A stretch of DNA of 64,000 nucleotides, taken from NCBI GenBank assembly GCA_002840735.1, contig PHBY01000008.1, forward strand, positions 1-64,000, written 5' to 3'. The translations under genes were made by a program, and so were the position numbers. This document shows positions 50,989 to 59,377 of the stretch, one piece after another (position 1 is the stretch's first letter; each line of letters begins with the position of its first letter). Under the pieces are notes generated by a model. That model searched no databases and was not told where the DNA came from. It worked only from the letters and a program-made list of their open reading frames with translations. The stretch is from Chloroflexi bacterium HGW-Chloroflexi-2. Its GTDB lineage: Bacteria; Chloroflexota; Anaerolineae; Anaerolineales; Anaerolineaceae.

Positions 50989-52023
50989 ATGAATTCTGAA
51001 AAGAGTCAATTACAGCATTTATTGTTCAGGGCTTATCGAAATCGCTTGCGGTTATTAGATGAAGGCAAGACAGCATTACGGTTGTTTAATGGCTTTCTGG
51101 AAGGGGACTCGCGCTGGGTAATCGAGTTGTTTGGTAAAACCCTGGTGATCAATGACTACATCAAAGATGAAACATATGACCCTCAGGAGGCCAGAGAAAT
51201 TTCTGATTTTTATCGGGAGTGGATTCCCTGGCTGGATTCCGTTTTATATAAACGAAGATATGCCGGCCAATTAGAAGATAAACTGGGAATCATTATTCAT
51301 GGAAATCAACTCACCACAGAGATTATGGAGACAGGTATCCACTATGCTTTGAATTTAACCATCAACCAGGATTCCAGTTTTTATCTTGATACACGTTATT
51401 TACGATCATGGTTGCTGGAGAACATGGGTGGAAAAACAGTTTTGAACACCTTTGCTTACACCGGCAGTCTGGGAATTGCAGCACTGGCTGGGGGAGCCGA
51501 GCATGTGATTCAGGTGGATTTAAATCGTCGTTTTCTGGATCTTTCAAAAATTTCCTGTTCTTTGAATAATATTCCTTTGGAAAAAATGAAATTTATGGTT
51601 GGGGATTTTTACAGAGCCATTGGAAATCTAAAGAAAAATCAAAGATTATTTGATTGTGTCATTCTGGATCCACCCTATTTCTCTTCCACAGGCGCCGGCA
51701 GGGTTGATCTTGTCAATCAGAGTGCACGATTGATCAACAAAGTTAAACCGTTGATTGCCCATCAGGGCTGGCTTGTTCTGGTTAATAATGCTTTGTTTTT
51801 GAGTGGACAGGTGTTTATCGAAATATTGGAAGAATTGTGTGCTGACCGTTATATGGGAATCGAAACCATCATCCCTGTGCCACAGGACGTAATTGGTTAT
51901 CGGGATACGATTGTCTCGAAACAACCGACTCCGGAAGAACCGTTCAATCACTCCACAAAAATCGTTGTTCTACGGATAAAACGAAAAGATCAGAAGACAG
52001 TACAAGAACGTAAAAGATCGTAA
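50989..52023 (+). CDS. Class I rRNA methyltransferase (RlmI-like)
   Basis: VLNTFAYTGSLGIAALAGGAEHVIQVDLNRRFLDLS; CVILDPPYFS. Confidence 0.88.
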   Translation: MNSEKSQLQHLLFRAYRNRLRLLDEGKTALRLFNGFLEGDSRWVIELFGKTLVINDYIKDETYDPQEAREISDFYREWIPWLDSVLYKRRYAGQLEDKLGIIIHGNQLTTEIMETGIHYALNLTINQDSSFYLDTRYLRSWLLENMGGKTVLNTFAYTGSLGIAALAGGAEHVIQVDLNRRFLDLSKISCSLNNIPLEKMKFMVGDFYRAIGNLKKNQRLFDCVILDPPYFSSTGAGRVDLVNQSARLINKVKPLIAHQGWLVLVNNALFLSGQVFIEILEELCADRYMGIETIIPVPQDVIGYRDTIVSKQPTPEEPFNHSTKIVVLRIKRKDQKTVQERKRS

Positions 52024-52156
52024 GTCGATATACCCTTCGCTGGTTTATCAGATCTTTCTGGCGATCGGCAGGATTATTCCACCTTTGTACTACCTGGAAC
52101 AATGGATCGAACTGCAACGCTTCAAAAAATGGATCAAAGAGCGAGCGGAGTAAGTC

Positions 52157-52591
52157 TCAGAGAAGATTTTTCCGATAAAGATTGGTCTTGACCAACTCGA
52201 ATCCCAGTTTTTGATAAAGTTGATTGGCAGCTTCACGCTCAGGTCGCGAAGTCAGACTAATTGCTTTGGCACCATTCTGTTGAGCAAATTCAAGCGCTGC
52301 TTGTGTCAATTGACCGGCAACGCCCTGACGACGTGCTTTTTGATCCACGACCACGTCCTCAATCCAGGCATGGATGCCAGTTGTAGTTCTGTAAATCGCC
52401 AGGCTTAACATAGCGATGATTTCCCCACCTTCACTTCTGGCTATCCATAAACTGGTGGTTTGAGAATGAACCATTTTCTGAAGCGCTTCTTCATCTGGCA
52501 TTGGGCTGAATTGTGTCAATTGTGGAAAAAGATACTGAATCGCCTGGATGATCTCTGAATTGACTTCTTTTACTTGTTCAACAAGGATCAT
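52157..52591 (-). CDS. GNAT family acetyltransferase
   Basis: IEDVVVDQKARRQGVAGQLTQAALEFAQQNGAKAISLTSRPEREAANQLYQKLGF. Confidence 0.92.
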   Translation of the reverse strand: MILVEQVKEVNSEIIQAIQYLFPQLTQFSPMPDEEALQKMVHSQTTSLWIARSEGGEIIAMLSLAIYRTTTGIHAWIEDVVVDQKARRQGVAGQLTQAALEFAQQNGAKAISLTSRPEREAANQLYQKLGFELVKTNLYRKNLL

Positions 52592-52662
52592 AATTTCCTA
52601 TTTTTTTGGGACAAACACGGTTATTGACCTTTTTGTCCGAAACATTGCTTTGGATGATTGTA

Positions 52663-53574
52663 TCAGTTTTGATCGTTTACCCTTACCTCGACGGGCTTGA
52701 GCATATGATTACTGCGATAACCATTCATCAATCCTTCAACTGTAAAGATGATCAAGGCAATCCAGACGATACCGAAACCAACAAGTTGTCCGCTGGTAAA
52801 AGGTTCGTGATATATAAAAATTCCAATTAAGAATTGAATGGTGGGGGCGATATATTGCAGAATCCCTATGGTTGTCAGCGGTACTTCTGGTGCACCAGAA
52901 GCAAAGAAAATTAAAGGGATTGCGGTTATAATTCCGGATAAAGCCAGTAAAAAAGTTGTCTGAGGACTGGCATGACCAAAAGCAGCCGTGCCATTGAATT
53001 CAACGAAAATTAAAAATATCAGAGCAGGGATAAGCACTGCCCCCGTTTCCACGGTTAATCCATGAATGGAAGGCAAGGGAGCAATCTTCTTAATTAATCC
53101 GTATGTACCAAACGTTGATGCCAATACCAGGGCAATCCAGGGAAGAGATCCATGATCGATTGTCAGGTAAATTACACCTATAGTTGCTAAAACAACAGGG
53201 ATCCATTGTAAATTTCTAAGTTTTTCTTTTAAAAATACAACACCTAAAACGACACTGACCAGAGGGTTTATAAAATAACCCAAACTGGTTTCCACAACAA
53301 AGCCAGCGTTCACTCCCCAAACATAGGTCAACCAATTGATGGCTAATAATGTTCCAGCAATCGAGTATGTAAGGATGATCTTTTTTGTTAAAGATTTAAG
53401 GATTTGAGAAAATTCTTTCCTCAGGGCAATCAGGAAAATAAAAAAAATAAAAGACCAGGTTACTCGATGAGCCATGATTTGAAGCGCTGGTGCTTCATGC
53501 AGGAATTTGAAATAAATAGGAAAAAACCCCCACAAGGCATATGCAGAAAATACATAAATGAGACCTTTTTTCAT
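52663..53574 (-). CDS. EamA/RarD family transporter
   Basis: AYALWGFFPIYFKFLHEAPALQIMAHRVTWSFIF; ETSLGYFINPLVSVVLG. Confidence 0.92.
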   Translation of the reverse strand: MKKGLIYVFSAYALWGFFPIYFKFLHEAPALQIMAHRVTWSFIFFIFLIALRKEFSQILKSLTKKIILTYSIAGTLLAINWLTYVWGVNAGFVVETSLGYFINPLVSVVLGVVFLKEKLRNLQWIPVVLATIGVIYLTIDHGSLPWIALVLASTFGTYGLIKKIAPLPSIHGLTVETGAVLIPALIFLIFVEFNGTAAFGHASPQTTFLLALSGIITAIPLIFFASGAPEVPLTTIGILQYIAPTIQFLIGIFIYHEPFTSGQLVGFGIVWIALIIFTVEGLMNGYRSNHMLKPVEVRVNDQN

Positions 53575-53717
53575 CTTATAAACGCTTTCTTACCATCCAT
53601 AGGACGCAATCATATCAGAAAAAATACAATTTTTGGGAAATAATGAGAATGATTTGCCTGATCCAAAATTTTTTCTAGTATAATCACGGATATCTGGGAT
53701 GGACAAACAGGAATACC

Positions 53718-55466
53718 ATGAAATCATTAGCTTTTGTATTTAAATTTGCTCGTCGTTATACGATTCCTTTGGTGTTGACCATCATCAGTATGTTCTTTTT
53801 AGTGGGTGCACAATTAATAATTCCCTGGATTGTTCGCGATTTAATCAATACGGTCACCAGTGACAGCTTAAATCTGGAAAGTTTTAACACCATTACCCGA
53901 TTGGCGCTCATTGCTTTGTTCGTATATTTGGTACGGGCTGGTTTGCAATTTGTCCGCTCATACATGGCGCATATAGCAGGTTGGGGTGTGGTCGCTGACC
54001 TGCGTAAATTGGTCTATAACCATCTCCAGCGCCTCAACCTTCGTTATTATGAAGATAAACAAACCGGTCAAATGATGTCCAGGGTGGTAAATGATACCGA
54101 CTTATTTGAACAATTAATCGCCCATGCGGTTCCAGAATTGATTGTAAATATACTGACCTTTGGAGGTGTGGGTGCGGTTCTGTTCAGTCTTAATTGGAAG
54201 CTGACATTATTCTCTATGCTGCCTATTCCGCTGGTGATCTTTTCATTACGGTTGTATGCCACACGGGTGCGGCCAGCATTCGTCTTTCGCCAGAAAGAAC
54301 TGGGTGAGTTAAACGCAATTTTAAACGATAACATATCCGGTATTCGGGAAATAAAAGCATTTACTCAGGAAACCGTTGCCCTGGAGAAGGTCGGTTCCCG
54401 TGTGGAACATTACCGGAAGTCTTTGCTGAATGCATTGAGACTGATGGCGACATTTCATCCTTTTGTTGAGTTTACTTCTTCCATCGGCACATTGGTGGTC
54501 ATTTATTTTGGTGGACGTTTGGTGGTACAGGGTGGACTTCCCATTGCGGACCTGGTAGCGTTCTTCCTTTACCTGGATCTGTTTTACCAACCTGTGCGCA
54601 ACCTCAGCGTCGCCTGGGAATCTATCCAAACTGCGTTAGCAGCTTCAGATCGGGTGACGGAAATACTACAGGAACAACCCGAACCTCATTTCCAGCCTGG
54701 CAATATTAAGTTGGAAGATCCTGTAAGAGGGCAAATTAGCTTTGAGAACGTATGTTTCCACTATAGTGAGGGTGAAAACGTTCTGGAGGATATCAATCTG
54801 GATATTCCTGCTAAAAGTGTGGTGGCATTGGTTGGGCCAACCGGGGTGGGTAAATCGACCATGGTGAGTCTCATTCCTCGCTTTTATGATGTTACCGAAG
54901 GGAAAATTTCACTCGATGGTCATGATATCCGAAATTTGGGTTTAGAGGACCTGCGTAAACAAATCAGCATTGTTTTACAGGATGTATTTCTTTTTCATGG
55001 CACTGTCCGAGAAAATCTGTTATTTGGAAAACCGGAGGCCAGTGAAACAGAAATGGTAGCAGCAGCCATGACAGCCAATGCGCATGACTTCATTCAACAA
55101 CTACCCAATGGGTATGATACCCTCATTGGTGAACGTGGCATAAAACTATCCGGAGGACAGAAACAACGCATTTCGATCGCCAGGGCAATTTTGAAAGACG
55201 CACCGATTTTGATCCTGGATGAGGCGACATCATCGGTAGATACAGAAACAGAGTTGTTGATCCAGCAGGCATTGGAACGCTTGATGGTTGGCAGAACGGT
55301 GATTCTCATTGCGCACCGCTTATCCACCATCCGCAATGCGGATCAGATTGTTGTTCTGGAGGGTAAACATATTGTGGAAAAAGGTGACCACACCACTTTG
55401 ATAGCAAATAACGGATTGTATCAACGTCTGGTCAACGTTCAGCAATTATTACAGCCAGTTGCCTGA
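53718..55466 (+). CDS. ABC transporter, fused permease-ATPase (MsbA-like)
   Basis: GPTGVGKSTMVSLI Walker A; LSGGQKQRISIARAILKDAPILILDEATSSVDTETE. Confidence 0.95.
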   Translation: MKSLAFVFKFARRYTIPLVLTIISMFFLVGAQLIIPWIVRDLINTVTSDSLNLESFNTITRLALIALFVYLVRAGLQFVRSYMAHIAGWGVVADLRKLVYNHLQRLNLRYYEDKQTGQMMSRVVNDTDLFEQLIAHAVPELIVNILTFGGVGAVLFSLNWKLTLFSMLPIPLVIFSLRLYATRVRPAFVFRQKELGELNAILNDNISGIREIKAFTQETVALEKVGSRVEHYRKSLLNALRLMATFHPFVEFTSSIGTLVVIYFGGRLVVQGGLPIADLVAFFLYLDLFYQPVRNLSVAWESIQTALAASDRVTEILQEQPEPHFQPGNIKLEDPVRGQISFENVCFHYSEGENVLEDINLDIPAKSVVALVGPTGVGKSTMVSLIPRFYDVTEGKISLDGHDIRNLGLEDLRKQISIVLQDVFLFHGTVRENLLFGKPEASETEMVAAAMTANAHDFIQQLPNGYDTLIGERGIKLSGGQKQRISIARAILKDAPILILDEATSSVDTETELLIQQALERLMVGRTVILIAHRLSTIRNADQIVVLEGKHIVEKGDHTTLIANNGLYQRLVNVQQLLQPVA

Positions 55467-55548
55467 ATCTCTGAATTGAAGATTTTGAGCTTTTTTTGTG
55501 CTAAGTACATACAAAAAATAAAATTTCCTGTCAAAAAATTAAATTTCC

Positions 55549-55579
55549 TTGACATCTTTTCAAAGAAATGTGATATACT
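55549..55579 (+). promoter_or_regulatory. Putative sigma-70 promoter for the RRM gene
   Basis: TTGACA (55549-55554), TATACT (55574-55579, 19-nt spacer) or GATATA (17-nt spacer). Confidence 0.55.
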
Positions 55580-55612
55580 CTATTTGCCTGTAAGTAAGGC
55601 TCGTAGCAATTG

Positions 55613-55663
55613 CCACTGGACCTGAATGTCAGTGGTAAATTTTTTTTACCGGTATGAACCGGT
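55613..55663 (+). promoter_or_regulatory. Structured 5' leader (candidate attenuator/thermosensor) of the RRM gene
   Basis: CCACTG-N11-CAGTGG, then GGTAAATTTTTTTTACC, then ACCGGTATGAACCGGT; overlapping alternative hairpins with a T-run. Confidence 0.6.
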
Positions 55664-55682
55664 GTAAGGGATACAAGGAAGA

Positions 55683-56081
55683 ATGGAAAACAAATTGTAT
55701 GTTGGGAATTTGTCCTACGCGACAACAGAAGATGAATTAAATACCCTCTTCTCCAACGCGGGTACGGTGACCTCTGTAGCAGTGATCAAAGATCGCGAAA
55801 CAGGTCGCTCAAAAGGTTTTGCTTTTGTGGAAATGAGTTCACAGGCAGAAGCTGAAAAAGTAATCAATCAATATAATGGTTACACAATGGGTGATCGCGA
55901 TTTACGCATCTCTATTGCCAGACCAAAAGAAGAAGGTCGCCGAGGAGATTTCGGTGGCGGTGGACAACGCAGAGGCGGATTTGGACAACGCGGTGGTGGT
56001 GGTGGCTTTGGTGGAAACCAGGGTGGACCCCGGGATCGAAACCGCAACTCACGTGGTAGTAGTGGTACCCAGCGTTACTAA
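55683..56081 (+). CDS. RRM-type RNA-binding protein with Gly-rich tail
   Basis: [19 protein letters not shown] (RNP2), [10 protein letters not shown] (RNP1). Confidence 0.95.
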   Translation: MENKLYVGNLSYATTEDELNTLFSNAGTVTSVAVIKDRETGRSKGFAFVEMSSQAEAEKVINQYNGYTMGDRDLRISIARPKEEGRRGDFGGGGQRRGGFGQRGGGGGFGGNQGGPRDRNRNSRGSSGTQRY

Positions 56082-56133
56082 ACCAACGCTGTTTAACAAA
56101 AAATTTTTTTTAGAAAGAATAAAGGATAGAAAA

Positions 56134-56343
56134 ATGTCAGAACGTGTAAAAGGTACAGTAAAATGGTTTAATGGAACAAAAGGCTATGGCTTTTTGGCTC
56201 GCGAAGAAGGCCCGGATGTTTTCGTGCACTATTCAGCAATCAATCATGAAGGTTTCCGAACCTTAGAAGAAGGTCAGGCGGTCGAATTCACCATTGAAAC
56301 TGGACAAAAAGGCCCACAGGCTGCCGACGTCGTAGTCCTGTAA
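56134..56343 (+). CDS. Cold-shock protein
   Basis: [35 protein letters not shown] at 56134. Confidence 0.96.
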   Translation: MSERVKGTVKWFNGTKGYGFLAREEGPDVFVHYSAINHEGFRTLEEGQAVEFTIETGQKGPQAADVVVL

Positions 56344-56369
56344 ATTCAATTTTATATTGAAACCAGAAG

Positions 56370-56396
56370 ACCCCATCGCAAGGTGGGGTTTTTTAT
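56370..56396 (+). terminator. Rho-independent terminator
   Basis: ACCCCA TCGCAAGG TGGGGT TTTTT after the csp gene. Confidence 0.85.
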
Positions 56397-56405
56397 TCCT
56401 GATTG

Positions 56406-56494
56406 GTGTCCTTTCAATAATTAGTGGTCAGGGTGTTATTGGCGTGCGGACGCACACCAATAACACCCGCTTACCCCGATTTATTGAGATGATA
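56406..56494 (+). repeat. Dispersed hairpin repeat family, copy R4
   Basis: GTGTCCTTTCAATAATTAGTGGTCAGGGTGTTATTGGCGTGCGGACGCACACCAATAACACCCGCTTACCCCGATTTATTGAGATGATA. Confidence 0.92.
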
Positions 56495-56551
56495 TTTATG
56501 CGAGTATAAAGTACTGCAGTTAAGAGATGGAATATGAATGTTTTGCCGGTA

Positions 56552-56588
56552 ACAAAGAGTTGACAACGTTGTCAACTCTTTGTATGAT
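56552..56588 (+). promoter_or_regulatory. Consensus sigma-70 promoter embedded in a 32-bp perfect palindrome (operator)
   Basis: ACAAAGAGTTGACAAC|GTTGTCAACTCTTTGT (56552-56583); TTGACA 56560-56565, 17-nt spacer, TATGAT 56583-56588. Confidence 0.9.
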
Positions 56589-56656
56589 AGAAGCATCCTA
56601 ATTTTTCATTGTTTTTTATTAATTCGGTTAAAAAAATATAAAATAAAGGAGATATT

Positions 56657-58036
56657 ATGCGTGAATACAAAGAATTGGCAATTGATTCAATAGATGATTT
56701 CCTTTTTGGACGATGCCCAAACCCATTAACCCTTAAAAATGGAATGATGATTGGTAATGGTGTTGTTTACCCAGAATTAAATTTTACACTTCCAGGGATG
56801 ATCATTGAAAAAACAAGTATGGATGAAGTACGCAACCAATATCGGGAAATGATATCTGGAGCCACCAGACGTGCAGCTGAGCTCAATATTCCAGGGCTGA
56901 TTATTGAGTTCGAACTCTTACCCGATCTTACGCTGACCCCGGAATGGGGAGCGGAAATAACAACTATATTGCGTGAAGAATTGGATAATCTACAGCTAAA
57001 AAACGGTATTTCGGTAGGTTTACGAGTAACACCCAATGATATTCGTGAATTTGCACGCCCTCCTATTATGAGGAACGGTGAATTTGTGGATAATATGTAT
57101 CGCTCATTTGAATTATGTGCTAGCGCGGGTGCGGACATGCTTTCGATCGAGTCAACAGGTGGCAAAGAAATTCATGATGATGCAATTCTTCAGGGTGATC
57201 TTCTAACATCCGTTTTTTCGTTGGGCATCCTGGCAAGTCGGGATATGGCAGATTTGTGGACCAATATCTCCAATATCTCCCGAGAGGCGGGCAGCATTCC
57301 AGCTGGGGACACAGCCTGTGGATTTGCCAATACAGCCATGGTTCTGGCAGAACAGCGTTTTATCCCACGGGTTTGGGCAGCACTGATCCGCGTGTTGGCT
57401 GTTGCCCGTAGTCTGGTTGCTTATGAAGCTGGTGCTGTGGGTCCCAGTAAAGATTGTGCATACGAAGGACCATATATTAAAGCCATTACTGGGTACCCAA
57501 TTTCGATGGAAGGTTCAGAAGCAGCCTGTGCGCATTTATCTCCGGTAGGCAATATCGCCAGAGCAGTACCTGATCTATGGAGTAATGAATCAATAAATAA
57601 TGTGCGACTTTTGGGTGGAATGGCACCGACAGTTTCATTGGAGCAATTAATCTACGCCACCCGGGTAATGAATGTGGCCTCGGGACATGGACTTCCAGCA
57701 GCACGTACTCTCAGGGATTGGATGGTAGAATCTGATGCTCTGCTGGATCCACAGGCGTATGTCTTGATACCTTCTGTCGTTCTTGCTCTATCAAAAGAGA
57801 TTATTGCTGAGCCAACTGCTTATTTACGTACACGGCGTGCAGCCTTGTCTACATTGGATATTCTACGTAAAGCTTCCTCCAATAAAGAATTATCGCTCAA
57901 CCGTCTGGAACTAAGATGGTTGGATAAATTGTCAAAACAATCCGATCAACTGCCTGAAGATGAAAATGAACTGATTAATTTAGTTTTACCGATGATAGAT
58001 CAATCAAAAATTCGATTAAGTGAATATGGTTTGTAG
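56657..58036 (+). CDS. MtaB-like methanol:cobalamin methyltransferase family protein
   Basis: SIESTGGKEIHDDAI, REAGSIPAGDTACGFANTAM, ARSLVAYEAGAVGPSKDCAYEG, LWSNESI; includes candidate Zn ligands E, C, C. Confidence 0.85.
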   Translation: MREYKELAIDSIDDFLFGRCPNPLTLKNGMMIGNGVVYPELNFTLPGMIIEKTSMDEVRNQYREMISGATRRAAELNIPGLIIEFELLPDLTLTPEWGAEITTILREELDNLQLKNGISVGLRVTPNDIREFARPPIMRNGEFVDNMYRSFELCASAGADMLSIESTGGKEIHDDAILQGDLLTSVFSLGILASRDMADLWTNISNISREAGSIPAGDTACGFANTAMVLAEQRFIPRVWAALIRVLAVARSLVAYEAGAVGPSKDCAYEGPYIKAITGYPISMEGSEAACAHLSPVGNIARAVPDLWSNESINNVRLLGGMAPTVSLEQLIYATRVMNVASGHGLPAARTLRDWMVESDALLDPQAYVLIPSVVLALSKEIIAEPTAYLRTRRAALSTLDILRKASSNKELSLNRLELRWLDKLSKQSDQLPEDENELINLVLPMIDQSKIRLSEYGL

Positions 58037-58050
58037 TGGGATGAAAAAAA

Positions 58051-58704
58051 TTAACTCAGTGCAATAAATTTGAGAATGACAAAGTAATGGCTCAAAGCTC
58101 CCAGGATCACAAAAATATGCCAGACCTCATGAAATCCAAATTTGCCCGGAAAGAAATCCAGAAACTTGGTTATATAAATAATGGCACCCACGGAGTAAAA
58201 TAATCCGCCCAAAACCAACCAGATGATGGCAGCAGTTGGCATTGTGCGTAGAATTTCCTGGATACCCATAATTGCCAGCCATCCCATGATCAAATAAACA
58301 CCCGCATTGATCCAACGCGGTGCATTTATAACAAACAACTTGACAACAATGCCAATGATAGCCAGACTCCAGATCAGGATTAGCATGCCATATTGCCAGA
58401 AACCATTAAAAAAATATACGCAGATCGGTGTATAGGTTCCGGCAATTAATAAATAAATAGCAGAGTGATCTAATTTCCGTAAATTCAAGATGATGGAATC
58501 ACGCGCAATGACCATGTGGTATGTGCCACTGGCGGTGAACATCAATATCAGGCTGATACCATAAATACTGAACGGGATAATTTTTTGGAAATCGCCCCAA
58601 CCTAAAACAATCAAGATTATAAGACCGATGAAAGAAATACTCGCTGCAACAAGGTGTGTTATTGCGCTGATAGGTTCACGAAATTTTGAGTTGAGCGTGT
58701 CCAT
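58051..58704 (-). CDS. Hemolysin III family (YqfA-like) membrane protein
   Basis: REPISAITHLVAASISFIGL, SGTYHMV, LDHSAIYLLIAGTYTP, FGFHEVWHIFVILGALSHY. Confidence 0.92.
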   Translation of the reverse strand: MDTLNSKFREPISAITHLVAASISFIGLIILIVLGWGDFQKIIPFSIYGISLILMFTASGTYHMVIARDSIILNLRKLDHSAIYLLIAGTYTPICVYFFNGFWQYGMLILIWSLAIIGIVVKLFVINAPRWINAGVYLIMGWLAIMGIQEILRTMPTAAIIWLVLGGLFYSVGAIIYITKFLDFFPGKFGFHEVWHIFVILGALSHYFVILKFIALS

Positions 58705-58801
58705 GTTGTTTCAGAAATAACAGTAACACTTTCAGGATTGTTGAGACAGTCCCAAAAAGGTGTGATTTTTATCTATGACTGGTAATACTTGGGCTAGTTA
58801 T

Positions 58802-59104
58802 TCATGGAATCATTTGCGGATCACTCTCGGTTAACACCATTCTGGTGATGGCTGTTTTTGCTCGTAGCTCTCTGATGGGAGCAAATTCAGGCGAATAAAG
58901 CCAGGCTTTGGCTTTATCTGAATTCTCAAAGGCAATGATCACTAGTCGTTTTGGTTGCCAATCGCCTTCTATCACTTCGGTGAAACCACCACGGCTTAAA
59001 TACTCACCCTCATATTTTGCAACGATCGGTGGCGTTAATTTTTTAACAGTTTCATAATGGATCGGATCTGTCACTTCAATATCAACGATTACGTAGGCAG
59101 TCAT
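58802..59104 (-). CDS. DUF1330 family protein
   Basis: MTAYVIVDIEVTDPIHYETVKKLTPPIVAKYEGEYLSRGG; start at the internal Met. Confidence 0.88.
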   Translation of the reverse strand: MTAYVIVDIEVTDPIHYETVKKLTPPIVAKYEGEYLSRGGFTEVIEGDWQPKRLVIIAFENSDKAKAWLYSPEFAPIRELRAKTAITRMVLTESDPQMIP

Positions 59105-59185
59105 TGGATCTCCTTTGAAAAGAATCTTAGTTTGAACAGGTATCATGAGAATAAAGGTTTCATTTCTTTAATCATATCAAATTTT

Positions 59186-59278
59186 GTATCATCCGAATAA
59201 ACGACGGGATAGCAGGGTGTTTTTGGCGTGCGCCTGTACGCCAAAAACACCCTGACCGCTAACTATTTAAAGGACGTC
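59186..59278 (-). repeat. Dispersed hairpin repeat family, copy R5 (reverse orientation)
   Basis: Revcomp GACGTCCTTTAAATAGTTAGCGGTCAGGGTGTTTTTGGCGTACAGGCGCACGCCAAAAACACCCTGCTATCCCGTCGTTTATTCGGATGATAC. Confidence 0.88.
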
Positions 59279-59377
59279 AAATTTATGTGTAGATTGGAAA
59301 TGTCTATGCTAAAATGATTAATTGGTTACATCCAGTGCAGTTCCAATTCTTCTGTGTAGGTCTTAAAAGGAAAAGCC

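Noticed and set aside
55876-56343. 155-aa ORF ending in a cold-shock domain
   Set aside because: Its N-terminal part is an out-of-frame reading of the RRM Gly-rich tail; the true csp start is ATG at 56134 with its own leader.
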